From: JBBROS01 sp963752225
GTDB lineage: Bacteria; Pseudomonadota; Alphaproteobacteria; Acetobacterales; Acetobacteraceae
Assembly (NCBI GenBank): GCA_963752225.1
Contig: CAVVXS010000017.1
Span: forward strand, 1 to 18,354
Reading direction: 5' to 3'
DNA: 18,354 nt
Shown here: one piece after another, positions 7,880 to 16,441 of the stretch
Layout of the letters: each line of letters opens with the position of its first letter
Numbering within the stretch: position 1 is the stretch's first letter
Notes under the pieces: generated by a model
Seen by the model: the letters and a program-made list of their open reading frames with translations, nothing else
The model's database searches: none
Told to the model about the DNA's origin: nothing
Translations under genes and position numbers: made by a program

Positions 7880-9685
7880 CCGAGGCGCTCGATCACCGGT
7901 TGCAGGATCGGCAGCACCGGCCGCAGGTGCTCGGCGTAGTTGCGATACCGATAAAGCGAGCGCCGGTAGAGCCGTTCGGTCACCTGCGCGTAGCTGGCAG
8001 TCCGGGCATAGCGGCGGTTTTCCTCGAACCGCAAGCAGGCCGGGTCGAACGGTTCGCCGACATAGGCCAGCACCCGCCGCACCGCCGCCTCCGGATGCTC
8101 GACAAGGTCCTCGTAGCGGATTTGCAGGTAGCACAGCGTCATCTCGCGGCGGTAGTGCTCCACCAGGTCCATCACCAGCACGTAGTGCCGGGCCGCTGTC
8201 TCGAGCGCGTAGGAACAAAAGAAGCCGTGCGTGAGACTGTTGGAGAAGGTCGACAGCACGACATCGAGCGGATGCCGGATCAGGTGCACCAGCGGCGCCC
8301 GCGGGAACATCAGAGCGATCAGGCCCAGATGCATCTCGTTGAGCGGCATCTTGTCGGTGAACCGGGTTGCGCCAGGGGTGACGACGTTCCGCTGCCGCAC
8401 CCGCTGCAGGTAATGGTCGCGTAGTGTGCCGAGGTCGTCGCGGTGGTCGGACATCCACAACTCCGACAGCGCGTCGGGGTAGGTAAGCGGGCTGCCGAGC
8501 ATGCGGGGCAGCAGGTCGGTGAGCTCGGCGATGAACGGCAGTTCGTCTCCGGCCGCGATGCATGGATGAGCGGTCAGCATCTGCTCCATCAGCGTCGTGC
8601 CGGAGCGCGGGAAGCCGAGGATGAACAGCGGCTGCGGCGCCTGCTCGAGCGTCGGCGCCTGCGGCAGCAGGGCGAGCCGACCGGCCACGAAGAAGCGCTC
8701 CAGCTGCGAAGCGAGCCGCGCCGCGTGGTCGGCCAGGTAGGCGTCGCCGGTCAGTGCTCGCATTTGCCGCTTGCCCTCGGTAAAGGCGGCAAAAGCGTCG
8801 TCGAAGCGCCCCATTCGGTCGAGCAGGGCGCCCTTCTCCAGCAGCTCGTCCGGCCCGAGCCGACCGTCTGCGCCAGCGGTGCGGTCGAGCGTCGCCAGCG
8901 CCGCCTCGGTACTTGCGCTGGCGGCCCTGCAGCACAGCGCGGATCACCAGGAAGCGCGGGTCGTCAGGAAACCGCGCCTCGGCCTGGTCGAGCAGTGCTG
9001 CGGCCTGCTCGAGCTGCCGGTCCGCCTCCTCCAACCGGACCCAGCCGAGCCAAGTCTGCGGCACGTCCGGCGCGGCCTGCAGCAATTCCCGGTACAGCGC
9101 CCGGGCCTCGTCCATGCGGCCCTGCAGCTTCAGCGACCAGGCCAGGTTCGCCAGCAGCACTGGGTCGCGGTCGCCGGACAGCGCCAGCGATCGCCGGTAA
9201 TGGAACTCGCCGTGCTGCGGCCGGTGCAACTCCGTCAGTGCCATGCCGAGCACGTTGTGCGCCTGCGGGTTCTCCGGCGCGATCCGCACAGCGTTGCGCG
9301 CGTGCACCTCGGCCTCGGCGAGGTTGCCCTGCGCCAGCAGATCCAGCGCGAGGTCGCTTGTTGCCACGAAGTCGTTGGGATCGAGCTGGACAAGGCGGCG
9401 CAGCAGTGTCGTCACCGCGGTGCCCGGCCCGGCGGCCCGGCGCAGCCGCAGCAGGATCCGCAGCGCCTGAGGATGCCGGGGGTCGTGCTCGAGTGCGTCG
9501 AGGCATGCCCGCTCGGCAGCTACGGCGTCACCGGCATCGAACATGGCCATCACCGGCGGCATGGCGGCGGCCGACAGGGCGCGCGTTGGTTCCAAGTCGC
9601 AGCACCGCGCACGGCTGAGGCCGGTGCCGCAAGGGCAAAGGCCTGGCCGCGCCTCAGCCGTCAACTGGCTGGAACGCGGATGCAT
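7864..9685 (-). pseudogene. SEC-C/TPR protein with C-terminal sulfotransferase domain, apparent frameshift
   Basis: The N-terminus holds a zinc-finger-like CPCGTGLSRARCC (17-29, SEC-C style). TPR-like helical repeats follow from about 40 to 255 (for example LDPNDFVATSDLALDLLAQG and APENPQAHNVLGMAL). After about residue 257 the opening frame turns into arginine/glycine nonsense. The shifted frame continues the TPR as EAALATLDRTAG, then MGRFDDAFAAFTEGKR, then a full sulfotransferase domain. That domain has the 5'-PAPS loop LFILGFPRSGTTLMEQML and a 3'-phosphate motif HLIRHPLDVVLSTFSN, and ends GYRID at 7864. One missing base near 8908 restores YREAALATLDR. Sulfotransferases of this type move sulfate from PAPS to a sugar or protein hydroxyl; the acceptor here is unknown. 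The start ATG shares its A with the stop of the repeat-protein gene (TAATG), so the two are translationally coupled. As sequenced, a downstream ORF from 8814 still carries the whole catalytic domain. Confidence 0.85.
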
Positions 9686-12177
9686 TAGACCCGGGTCACC
9701 AGCGTGCCGTTGCCACCGTCGGATGCCAATTGGAAGCTGCTGCCGCTCAGCGACGACGTTTGGAAGTCGAGGCTGGCACTCTGCGCGGCGCCGTTGTTGA
9801 GCTGCAGGAGTCCGTTCTGCGCGTTGTAGGTGAACGACGCCCCGGCGTTGCCGAAATTGAGCAGGTCGATCGTGTCGCCGCTGGCAAAGTTCTGCAAATT
9901 TGGCCCGGCATAGCCGGAGGTGCCGACGCCGGTCCCGAACGACCCGGCCGCGTCCACCGTCAGCTTGCTGCCGGTAGCGAAGCTGAACCGGGTCGCGGTC
10001 CCCAATGCCGCCGCCACCTCCAAGCTGGCCCCCCCATTCAGCAGAAACACGCCGTTGCTCGTCGGGTCGATCGCCGACGTGACGTCGAGCGAGCCGGCGA
10101 CGTTGACGGTGCCGTTGTTGGTGATGGTCGCCGCCTGGTCGGTCCCGGTTAGGGTCCAGTTGGCGCCGGCGTCGATGGCCAGGTTGTTGAAGTGCAGGAA
10201 GAACCAGCTCGCACTGTTCTCGGTTGCGGTGCCCGACCCGCCCGACAGCCCGGCGATGCTGCCGGTGCCGCCGCCCAACTCCAACGTGCTTTGTGAGCCG
10301 CTGCCGCCGCCGACCGCGCCGTTGAACACGGCGCCGGCGCCGACCACCAGCCGGTTGGTCACGCCGTCGGCGAACTTCACCGCGTAGTTGGCGCCGCCGA
10401 TGGTGCCGTTGTTCGACACGGTGCCGCCGCCGCCGGTCAGGAACACGCCGTAGGACGTACCAGTGATGCTGCCGCCCGAGTTGTTGGTGATGCTGCCGCC
10501 AGCTTCGACGTCGGCCCCGGTCGAGCCGGCAGCGGTGCCGGTGATGCTGCCGGCGTTGACCACGGTCGCGGCACCACCTTGAGTGAACAGGCCGGAGGTG
10601 GTGCCGGTAACGCTGGCGCCGCCGTTGTTGGTGAGGCTACCGCCGGCCTCGAGCGCCACGCCATGCCCACCCGACAAGGTGCCGCTGTTGTTCACGGTGC
10701 CGGTGGCCCCGGAGGTGAACACACCGAAGCTGTTGCCACTGATGGTGCCGCCGACGTTGTTGGTCAGCGTGCCGCCCTGGCCGAGGTCGGCACCGGCGAT
10801 CTGCGCAGTGATGCTGCCGCTGTTGGTCAGGCCGCCGCCGGCCCTGGTGTAGACGCCGTTGCTGCCGCCGATGATGGTCGCGTTGGCCTGGTTGGTGACG
10901 GAGCCGCCGGCCTCCAGCGCCACGCCGTCATACTTTCCCCCCGTGATGCTGCCGCTGTTGCCCACGGTCGCCGAGCCGCCGGTGATGAACACACCGAACA
11001 CAGTCCCGGCGATAGTGGCAGCGACCGCGTTCGACAGGCTGCCCCCATCGGCCAGGTCGACCCCGGTGCCATTGAGACCGGTGCCGCGCACAATGCCAGC
11101 GTTGGTGACCGTGGCCGGGGTACGGTACTTGACGTAGATGCCGATGCTGTTGGCCGAGATCAAACCGCTAGCGTTGTTGGTAACGGTGCCGCCGAGGCCG
11201 AGGATGACGCCGTCGTAGGTGGCAGCGGTGATCTGGCCGCTGTTGGTGACGGTGCCCCCCTGCTCGATAAAGGCGCCGAACTTGCTGCCGTTGATCAGTC
11301 CGCCCGAAAGGTTGGTGATGGAGCCGCTGTTCTCGAGATAGACCGCGGCGCCGTCCGCTCCGGTGGAGCTGATGGTGCCGGCGTTGCTGACGCTGGCCGA
11401 AAGGTTCTGGCTGAATACGCCGGTGTTGTTACCGGAAATGCTTCCGCCGCCGTTGTTCGTCAGCGTGCCGCCCGCGGCAATCAGGACGCCGTGATGGTTT
11501 GCCCCAGTGATGCTGCCGCTATTGTTGATGGTGGCGAGACCGCCTGTCACGAACACCCCGGCGCCGCTCCCGCCCTGGCCGGAGATCGACGCTCCGGCCT
11601 GGTTCGTCACCGTGCCGCCACCGTCCAACGCAATCCCGTCGTCGACGGTGGCCAGGATGGCGCCCGAGTTGGTCACCTTGCCGGTGCCGCCCTGGACGAT
11701 GATGCCGTCCTCGCCGCCATTGATCTTGCTGGTGTTGGTCACCGTGCCACCGCGCGCCATCGCGACGCCATAGGCGGCACCGGTCAGGGTGCCGTTGTTG
11801 GTCACTGTACCGGACGCGCCGGTGACGTAGACCCCGGCGCCCGAGGAGAAGCCGCCGCCGACCGACCCGCTCGCGGTAATGCTGCCGCCGCCGAAGTTTG
11901 TCAGGGTGCCGCCGGCCCGCAGCGAGACGCCCTGCTTGCCGCCGATGCCGCCGTAGTTGCCGACCCCAGCGCTGCCGAGCAGCGATAGCCCTATGCCGCT
12001 GGACGAGTTGATGCTGCCGCGGTTGGTGACCGACCAAGTCGCGTTGGTGCCGCCGTCGATCGCGTCCTGGCCGGCGCCGGTCGATGTGACGCTGCCTGAG
12101 GCGGTAATCGTCAACGGGTTATCGCTCGGCTTGAGCGTCAGCGGGCCGGTCAGCTTGGTGGTGATTGTGCGCGCCAT
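9685..12177 (-). CDS. Secreted beta-helix repeat protein (adhesin-like)
   Basis: 830 residues, very rich in Gly, Thr, Ser, Asn and Ala, and without any cysteine I could find. After a short N-terminal segment (1-87) come about 11 repeats of 44-50 residues (about 88-602). Each has the pattern GGTVTNNxGGSISGxxxGVF then TVxNSGTIxGxxxDGVxL, as expected for two coils of a right-handed beta-helix. A distinct C-terminal region (603-830) ends with GDTIDLLNF and SSFQLASDGGNGTLVTRV. This ending is common in alphaproteobacterial large secreted proteins. There is no N-terminal signal peptide and no autotransporter barrel, so C-terminal type I secretion is the best guess. Start: ATG with GGAG (12185-12188) 7 nt upstream. 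The next gene is coupled through TAATG. Likely a cell-surface or matrix adhesin; no enzymatic motif is visible. Confidence 0.85.
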   Translation of the reverse strand: MARTITTKLTGPLTLKPSDNPLTITASGSVTSTGAGQDAIDGGTNATWSVTNRGSINSSSGIGLSLLGSAGVGNYGGIGGKQGVSLRAGGTLTNFGGGSITASGSVGGGFSSGAGVYVTGASGTVTNNGTLTGAAYGVAMARGGTVTNTSKINGGEDGIIVQGGTGKVTNSGAILATVDDGIALDGGGTVTNQAGASISGQGGSGAGVFVTGGLATINNSGSITGANHHGVLIAAGGTLTNNGGGSISGNNTGVFSQNLSASVSNAGTISSTGADGAAVYLENSGSITNLSGGLINGSKFGAFIEQGGTVTNSGQITAATYDGVILGLGGTVTNNASGLISANSIGIYVKYRTPATVTNAGIVRGTGLNGTGVDLADGGSLSNAVAATIAGTVFGVFITGGSATVGNSGSITGGKYDGVALEAGGSVTNQANATIIGGSNGVYTRAGGGLTNSGSITAQIAGADLGQGGTLTNNVGGTISGNSFGVFTSGATGTVNNSGTLSGGHGVALEAGGSLTNNGGASVTGTTSGLFTQGGAATVVNAGSITGTAAGSTGADVEAGGSITNNSGGSITGTSYGVFLTGGGGTVSNNGTIGGANYAVKFADGVTNRLVVGAGAVFNGAVGGGSGSQSTLELGGGTGSIAGLSGGSGTATENSASWFFLHFNNLAIDAGANWTLTGTDQAATITNNGTVNVAGSLDVTSAIDPTSNGVFLLNGGASLEVAAALGTATRFSFATGSKLTVDAAGSFGTGVGTSGYAGPNLQNFASGDTIDLLNFGNAGASFTYNAQNGLLQLNNGAAQSASLDFQTSSLSGSSFQLASDGGNGTLVTRV
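10372..11916 (-). repeat. Coding tandem array, about 11 beta-helix repeats of 132-150 bp
   Basis: Eleven imperfect repeats inside the adhesin-like gene. Each begins near an AGG(T/S)(L/V/I)TN coding segment and contains a central GVF/GIY element. Repeats have diverged at the DNA level but keep GC-rich codons, and the antisense strand is open over long stretches because of this bias. Boundaries are approximate. Confidence 0.75.
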
Positions 12178-12518
12178 TGCGTGACTCCGCTTTCGACGTG
12201 ACGGACAGCTTCCAGTCGCGCTGCCGCGTAAAACGCTGCATAAAGGGGCCCGACCATACGCATGCGTTGTTGCGCTGTAACATTATCTTTGGATCTAGAT
12301 CGCAGCCCAGGAAGGGTGTGATCAGGCCGGACAGCATCGATCCGCGGCCCCAAGCCTTATAAACAACGCAATGAGGCGGTTGGCGCGCCCGCGCCTGTTC
12401 GTGCCGGCGGCGGCATGCACGCCTTGCGCAACAAAGGCGTAGATCGTTTTGTCATCTTACTGATCCCGCAAGCTCGCCACATGCTGCCGCACGAACATCG
12501 GCCGGGGAGGGACAGAAG
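12178..12518. promoter_or_regulatory. Divergent intergenic region between adhesin operon and amino-sugar operon
   Basis: 341 nt with no credible gene. It should hold promoters for both directions. Visible elements are the GGAG ribosome site of the minus gene (12185-12188), palindrome ACGCATGCGT (12258-12267), palindrome GATCTAGATC (12292-12301), an isolated AT-rich TTATAAA (12357-12363) that could be a -10 region for the plus operon, and the ribosome site GGGGAGG (12504-12510). No convincing -35 partner or terminator was found. Confidence 0.55.
12292..12301. promoter_or_regulatory. GATCTAGATC palindrome, candidate operator
   Basis: A perfect 10-bp palindrome. Its left flank, TGGATCTAGA (12290-12299), is identical to 6941-6950 in the other divergent promoter region. 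Its right part, TCTAGATCG, matches the right arm there. It sits 115 nt upstream of the adhesin start and about 218 nt upstream of the nucleotidyltransferase start. Regulatory function is inferred from recurrence and position only. Confidence 0.4.
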
Positions 12519-13253
12519 ATGCAAGCCGTCATTCAGTCAGGAGGCAAGGGTACTCGGCTGCGTCCCTATACGATGGTGTTGCCGAAGCCGCTGATGCCGG
12601 TGCGCTCGAAACCGGTGCTGGAACTGCTGCTGAAATGGTTGCGGCGCAACAACACCGACGAGGTGTTCATCACCACCGGCTATCTCGGCCACCTGATCCG
12701 GACGGTATGCGGCGACGGGCGGCAGTGGGGGCTCGACATCGCCTACACCGAAGAGTCAGAGCCGATGGGGACGGTCGGCGCGTTGGGCATGCTGCGCAAG
12801 CGCCTTGACGGCACCTTTATCTCGCTCAACGGCGACGTGCTGACCGATCTGAACCTGGCTGCCTTTGTTGCGGCGCACCGCGCCCATGGCGGCCTGCTGA
12901 CCATCGCCACCACCATCCGGCCGCTGCACATGGAATACGGGGTGATCGAGGAGGATGACGGCCGGGTCACCCGGTTCCGTGAAAAGCCCAGCCTGTTCAA
13001 CACCGTCAGCATGGGCATCTACTGCATGGAGCCGGAGTTGCTGGACGAGATTCCGGATGGCGTGCCGTTCGGGTTCGACGACCTGATGGTATGCATGCTG
13101 GCGAAGAACATGCCGGTGCACACCTTTCTGCACCGCGGCTGCTGGCTCGACATCGGCCGGGCCGAGGATTTCCAGAAGGCGCAGGAGTTGCCCTGGGATG
13201 AGGGCGTCCCGTCCTATGAGGCCGGCGCGATGGTTCTGGAACGCGTGCCATGA
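12519..13253 (+). CDS. Sugar-1-phosphate nucleotidyltransferase
   Basis: 244 residues, a single GT-A-like NTP_transferase domain. It makes an NDP-sugar from a sugar-1-phosphate and an NTP in the cytoplasm. The N-terminal signature GGKGTRLRPYT (8-18) binds the nucleotide. LPKPLMPV (21-28), the metal-binding LNGDV (103-107), FREKP (153-157) and WLDIG (209-213) follow, all as in glucose-1-P thymidylyl-, mannose-1-P guanylyl- and PtmE-type enzymes. It lacks the C-terminal left-handed helix or cupin domain of larger members. Base and sugar specificity cannot be read from sequence. The start is supported by GGGGAGG ending 8 nt before the ATG. Its stop overlaps the next start (ATGA), giving translational coupling. 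First gene of the amino-sugar operon. Confidence 0.9.
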   Translation: MQAVIQSGGKGTRLRPYTMVLPKPLMPVRSKPVLELLLKWLRRNNTDEVFITTGYLGHLIRTVCGDGRQWGLDIAYTEESEPMGTVGALGMLRKRLDGTFISLNGDVLTDLNLAAFVAAHRAHGGLLTIATTIRPLHMEYGVIEEDDGRVTRFREKPSLFNTVSMGIYCMEPELLDEIPDGVPFGFDDLMVCMLAKNMPVHTFLHRGCWLDIGRAEDFQKAQELPWDEGVPSYEAGAMVLERVP

Positions 13254-14476
13254 CGCCGTCGCGCACAGGCGCCGGGGCGGTCACGCCGGATCACCCCGGA
13301 CAGCATGCACCTGGCGGAGATGCGAAGGCCATGGCGGACAAGATGCTTTTGGTCGCGGAGCCGAGCCTGGGCCCCGAGGAGAAAGCCGCGCTGGTCGAGG
13401 TGATCGACAGCGGCTGGATCACCATGGGCAGAACGGTGCGAGCTTTCGAGCAGGCATTCGCACTGATGCACGGAGTTGAGGATGCGGTTGCGGTTTGCTC
13501 CTGCACGGCCGGGCTGCATCTCGCGCTGCATGCGATCGGCATCGGTCCCGGCGATGAGGTGCTGGTTCCCTCGCTCAGCTTCGTCGCGACGTCCAACGCC
13601 GTGCTCTACACCGGCGCTATCCCGGTGTTCGCTGACATCGAGTCCCTCGATGTGCCGATCCTGTCCGTCGCCGAGGCCAGGCGGAAGCTGACGCCACGCA
13701 CCCGCGCCGTGGTCGTCATGCATTTTGGCGGTTACCTCGCCGATGCGGCTGCCTGGCGCGACTTCGCCGACGAGCATGGCCTGTTCCTGATCGAGGACTC
13801 AGCCCACGCCGTCGGCACCAACCGAGAGCGGATTTTCGGCGATCTCGCCGTGTTCAGCTTCTTCGGCAACAAGAACATGACCACCGCCGAAGGCGGCATG
13901 GTGGTGTCGCTCGATCCCCAGGTGCTCGGTCGCGTCCGTCAGGCCCGCGGCCACGGCATGACGTCGGGGACGATGGAGCGCTTGTTCGGCAATATGATCA
14001 CCTACGACGTGACCATGCTTGGCTTCAACTACCGCATGGACGAACTGCACGCGGCAATCGGCCTGTGTCAACTCCGTCACCTCAACGACTGGAACGAACG
14101 GCGGCAAGCGATCACGACCACTTATCGCGTCCTGCTCGACGAGTTCTGCCCCGGCGTCCAAGTCCCGTTCGGCCCGCCGCGCCCGTCGTGCAACCATATC
14201 ATGCCAGTGTTGCTGCCCCGTGAGGCGGACCGGCAGATTGTAGTTGACGGCATGCGCGCCCGTGGCGTGCAAACCACCAACCATTATCCACCGATCCATT
14301 GGTTCTCCTGGTATCGGGCGCGCTTTCCCGAAACGATCCTTCCTGTAACTGAGGAGTTCGCCGGACGCGAGTTGACGCTGCCGCTCCATCCGAAGTTGAC
14401 CGGCGCGCAAGTCAGGCACGTGGTCAAAAGCCTGGCGAGCGTTCTCAGTCGACGGGAAGCCCGGCCAACACACTGA
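13250..14476 (+). CDS. DegT/DnrJ/EryC1/StrS-family PLP sugar aminotransferase
   Basis: 408 residues from the overlapping ATG at 13250. A PLP-dependent fold-type I enzyme that aminates a 4-keto (or 3-keto) NDP-sugar, normally with glutamate. The PLP lysine is Lys208 in FSFFGNKNMTTAEGG. The cofactor-binding Asp lies in LIEDSAHAVGT (180-190), and CSCTAGLHLALHA (83-95) forms the phosphate-binding region. The first 27 residues are proline/glycine-rich and unlike the family. The internal ATG at 13331 (MADKMLLVAEPSLGPEE) gives a typical N-terminus and may be the true start. The ATGA overlap with the nucleotidyltransferase gene supports 13250, so both remain possible. With the LegB-like dehydratase downstream it most resembles LegC/perosamine-synthase-type partners making a 4-amino-4,6-dideoxy sugar. 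Confidence 0.9.
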   Translation: MTPSRTGAGAVTPDHPGQHAPGGDAKAMADKMLLVAEPSLGPEEKAALVEVIDSGWITMGRTVRAFEQAFALMHGVEDAVAVCSCTAGLHLALHAIGIGPGDEVLVPSLSFVATSNAVLYTGAIPVFADIESLDVPILSVAEARRKLTPRTRAVVVMHFGGYLADAAAWRDFADEHGLFLIEDSAHAVGTNRERIFGDLAVFSFFGNKNMTTAEGGMVVSLDPQVLGRVRQARGHGMTSGTMERLFGNMITYDVTMLGFNYRMDELHAAIGLCQLRHLNDWNERRQAITTTYRVLLDEFCPGVQVPFGPPRPSCNHIMPVLLPREADRQIVVDGMRARGVQTTNHYPPIHWFSWYRARFPETILPVTEEFAGRELTLPLHPKLTGAQVRHVVKSLASVLSRREARPTH

Positions 14477-14512
14477 CCCGAGCGATGGAAACTCGTCCCA
14501 TGCTGCACCCTG

Positions 14513-15226
14513 TTGACGACTGCGGATTTCCTTGTCGCCGAGGCCGTAGGCGCCGATCTGGCCCGCCGGGTCTTCGACATCGTAGCAGCCATCTTGGCGT
14601 TGTTGGTTCTCTTGCCGTTGATGCTGCTCGTGTCATTGGCAATCCTGCTTGAAAGCGGCCGGCCAGTCTTGTTCTGCCAGACCAGGCTAGGGATGGGCGG
14701 ACAACAGTTCAGGTTGTTGAAGTTCAGGAAGTTTGCGGCCAAGTCAGCCCCGGGCAGTGCGGTCACGGTGCGAAGTGATCCACGCATGACGCGGGTCGGC
14801 CGTTTGCTAGAGCGAACGAAACTGGACGAGTTGCCGCAGCTTTGGAACATCCTGCGTGGCGATATGGCAGTGGTGGGGCCACGGCCCGAGTCGCTGGCCT
14901 TCGCCGACTGCTTCGCTCGGGGGTTCTATGCGGTCCTTGACCATAAGCCAGGTCTTTTCGGGCCCTGTCAGGTCATCTTTCGCAACGAGGGTGCGCTCTA
15001 CAGAGAGGCAATCGAGGCTGAGACATACTACCGGAGTGTCCTGTTTCCGCTGAAAGCTCGCATCGACCTCGACTATTTTCGCCGTAGAAGCTTCACTTCC
15101 GATCTCCGTTGGATTGTCCTCGGACTGTTCGCGGTAGTGGGGCTGTCGTCACTGTCGTGCCGCATTCTCCCGATGGAGGCCGACATCGAAGGTGCCGTCT
15201 TTCTGTCTGGACGGAGCCGGGCATGA
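14513..15226 (+). CDS. Short monotopic phosphoglycosyl transferase (bacterial sugar transferase, PglC/WcaJ C-terminal type)
   Basis: 237 residues. Transfers a sugar-1-phosphate from an NDP-sugar to undecaprenyl phosphate, the first membrane step of glycan assembly. One hydrophobic re-entrant/TM helix lies at 20-46. Then come RLGMGGQQFRLLKFRKF (58-74), the catalytic Asp-Glu pair in LDELPQLWNILRGDM (D105, E106) and VGPRPE (121-126). It lacks the four-TM N-terminal domain of long WcaJ proteins, so it is PglC-sized, with an added C-terminal segment (about 199-237). No ATG is available in frame before the membrane helix, so TTG at 14513 is taken. Out-of-frame ATGs at 14485 and 14500 lie just upstream. 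It sits 36 nt after the aminotransferase stop, and its stop overlaps the dehydratase start (ATGA). Confidence 0.88.
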   Translation: MTTADFLVAEAVGADLARRVFDIVAAILALLVLLPLMLLVSLAILLESGRPVLFCQTRLGMGGQQFRLLKFRKFAAKSAPGSAVTVRSDPRMTRVGRLLERTKLDELPQLWNILRGDMAVVGPRPESLAFADCFARGFYAVLDHKPGLFGPCQVIFRNEGALYREAIEAETYYRSVLFPLKARIDLDYFRRRSFTSDLRWIVLGLFAVVGLSSLSCRILPMEADIEGAVFLSGRSRA

Positions 15227-16263
15227 TCAGTCTCACACCACAGCCGGGAGATCCAAAATCCTATGAAGGGCTGAATGTCCTCGTCACCGGTGCCGACGGG
15301 TTTATCGGCTCACATTTGGCGGATCGGCTCGTGCGTGAGGGCGCGCATGTCACGGCGCTGTCACTTTATAACTCGTTCGATACCCATGGCTGGCTCGACG
15401 ATCTTCTGCCCACGGTTCTGAGTCGGATGACAATGGTTCGCGGGGACGTCCGAGACGCGTCAATGATGCGGCAACTTGCGCAAGGGCAGGACATCATTTT
15501 CCACCTGGCCGCGTTGATCGCAATCCCATTTTCCTATGTTGCCGCGCAGTCCTACGTCGAGACCAACATCCTGGGCACGTTGAACGTGCTGGAGGCCGCG
15601 CGCAGTGCGGGCGTAAGGCGGGTGGTGCAAACCTCGACCAGTGAGGTGTACGGCTCGGCAATCACCATGCCGATTTCGGAACGTCATCCGTTGCAGGGTC
15701 AATCGCCTTATTCGGCCACCAAGATTGGCGCCGATATGATGGCGGAAGCCTACGTGCGGTCGTTCGGCATGCCAATTGCGATCCTTCGACCGTTCAACAC
15801 ATTTGGCCCGCGCCAAAGCGAACGCGCCGTGATCCCGACCGTCGTGCGCCAACTGCTCGACCCTGCCTGCCGGGCGGTTCGGGTCGGCGATGTTTCGACC
15901 CTGCGGGACTTCACTTTTGTAGCCGACACGGCAGCGGCATTCTTGGCGATAGGTACTGCCGAAGGCATTGTCTTTGGCCAGCCTTACAATGCGGGAAGCG
16001 GGTCGGCGGTTTCGGTGCGAGACCTGATCGACCTTGCGATTGAGATCACCGGATCCGGCAAGCCGGTAGAGTGCGACCTGGAGCGGATGCGCCCGGATCG
16101 ATCCGAAGTGCGGGCCTTGCTGGCCGATAGCACGCTGCTGACGGACGCGACGTCGTGGCGGCCGCAGACCAGCCTGCGAGCTGGTCTAACCGCAACGATT
16201 GCATGGTGGCAGGAGCGGCTGCAAGGCGGACAGATTAGGCGCGGTCTAGAATATATGACGTAG
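15223..16263 (+). CDS. NAD-dependent NDP-sugar 4,6-dehydratase (LegB-like extended SDR)
   Basis: 346 residues from the ATG at 15223, which overlaps the upstream stop by 4 nt and follows a GGAG (15213-15216). Extended short-chain dehydrogenase: NAD-binding VTGADGFIGSHL (21-32), then HLAALIAIPFSY (94-105) and TSTSEVYG (137-144) with the active-site Ser/Glu. The catalytic YSATK (163-167) and substrate-loop RPFNTFGPRQS (189-199) follow. The overall pattern, including the YNSFDTHGWLD segment, matches LegB-type dehydratases that turn an NDP-HexNAc into its 4-keto-6-deoxy form. The aminotransferase in the same operon would act on that product. An open reading frame extends upstream to 15109, but that part is inside the sugar transferase and is not family-like. 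Last gene of this operon. Confidence 0.9.
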   Translation: MISLTPQPGDPKSYEGLNVLVTGADGFIGSHLADRLVREGAHVTALSLYNSFDTHGWLDDLLPTVLSRMTMVRGDVRDASMMRQLAQGQDIIFHLAALIAIPFSYVAAQSYVETNILGTLNVLEAARSAGVRRVVQTSTSEVYGSAITMPISERHPLQGQSPYSATKIGADMMAEAYVRSFGMPIAILRPFNTFGPRQSERAVIPTVVRQLLDPACRAVRVGDVSTLRDFTFVADTAAAFLAIGTAEGIVFGQPYNAGSGSAVSVRDLIDLAIEITGSGKPVECDLERMRPDRSEVRALLADSTLLTDATSWRPQTSLRAGLTATIAWWQERLQGGQIRRGLEYMT

Positions 16264-16441
16264 GCGCCCGGGCTTCGTGCCCCGCCGCGAGAACCGCTCC
16301 CAAAGAGGTCAGACCGAGCGGCCAAGCTCGAAGAGGTGGCGACGTCCGTGCTCGCGCCGGGAGTGCAAGAGTATCACGGCCGCTCGCCATGGCCCGGCAA
16401 GCGCGGCACACTGTGTAAAAATTAGTTTAGAATCGCTAAAG

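Noticed and set aside
10579..11988. 469-residue plus-strand open frame antisense to the repeat protein
   Set aside because: It mirrors the repeats of the minus gene. Openness is explained by GC codon bias, there is no ribosome site, and the sequence has no family-like features.
16264..16290. Rho-independent terminator after the dehydratase gene
   Set aside because: The stem is only about 4 bp (GGGC/GCCC) and no T-run follows.
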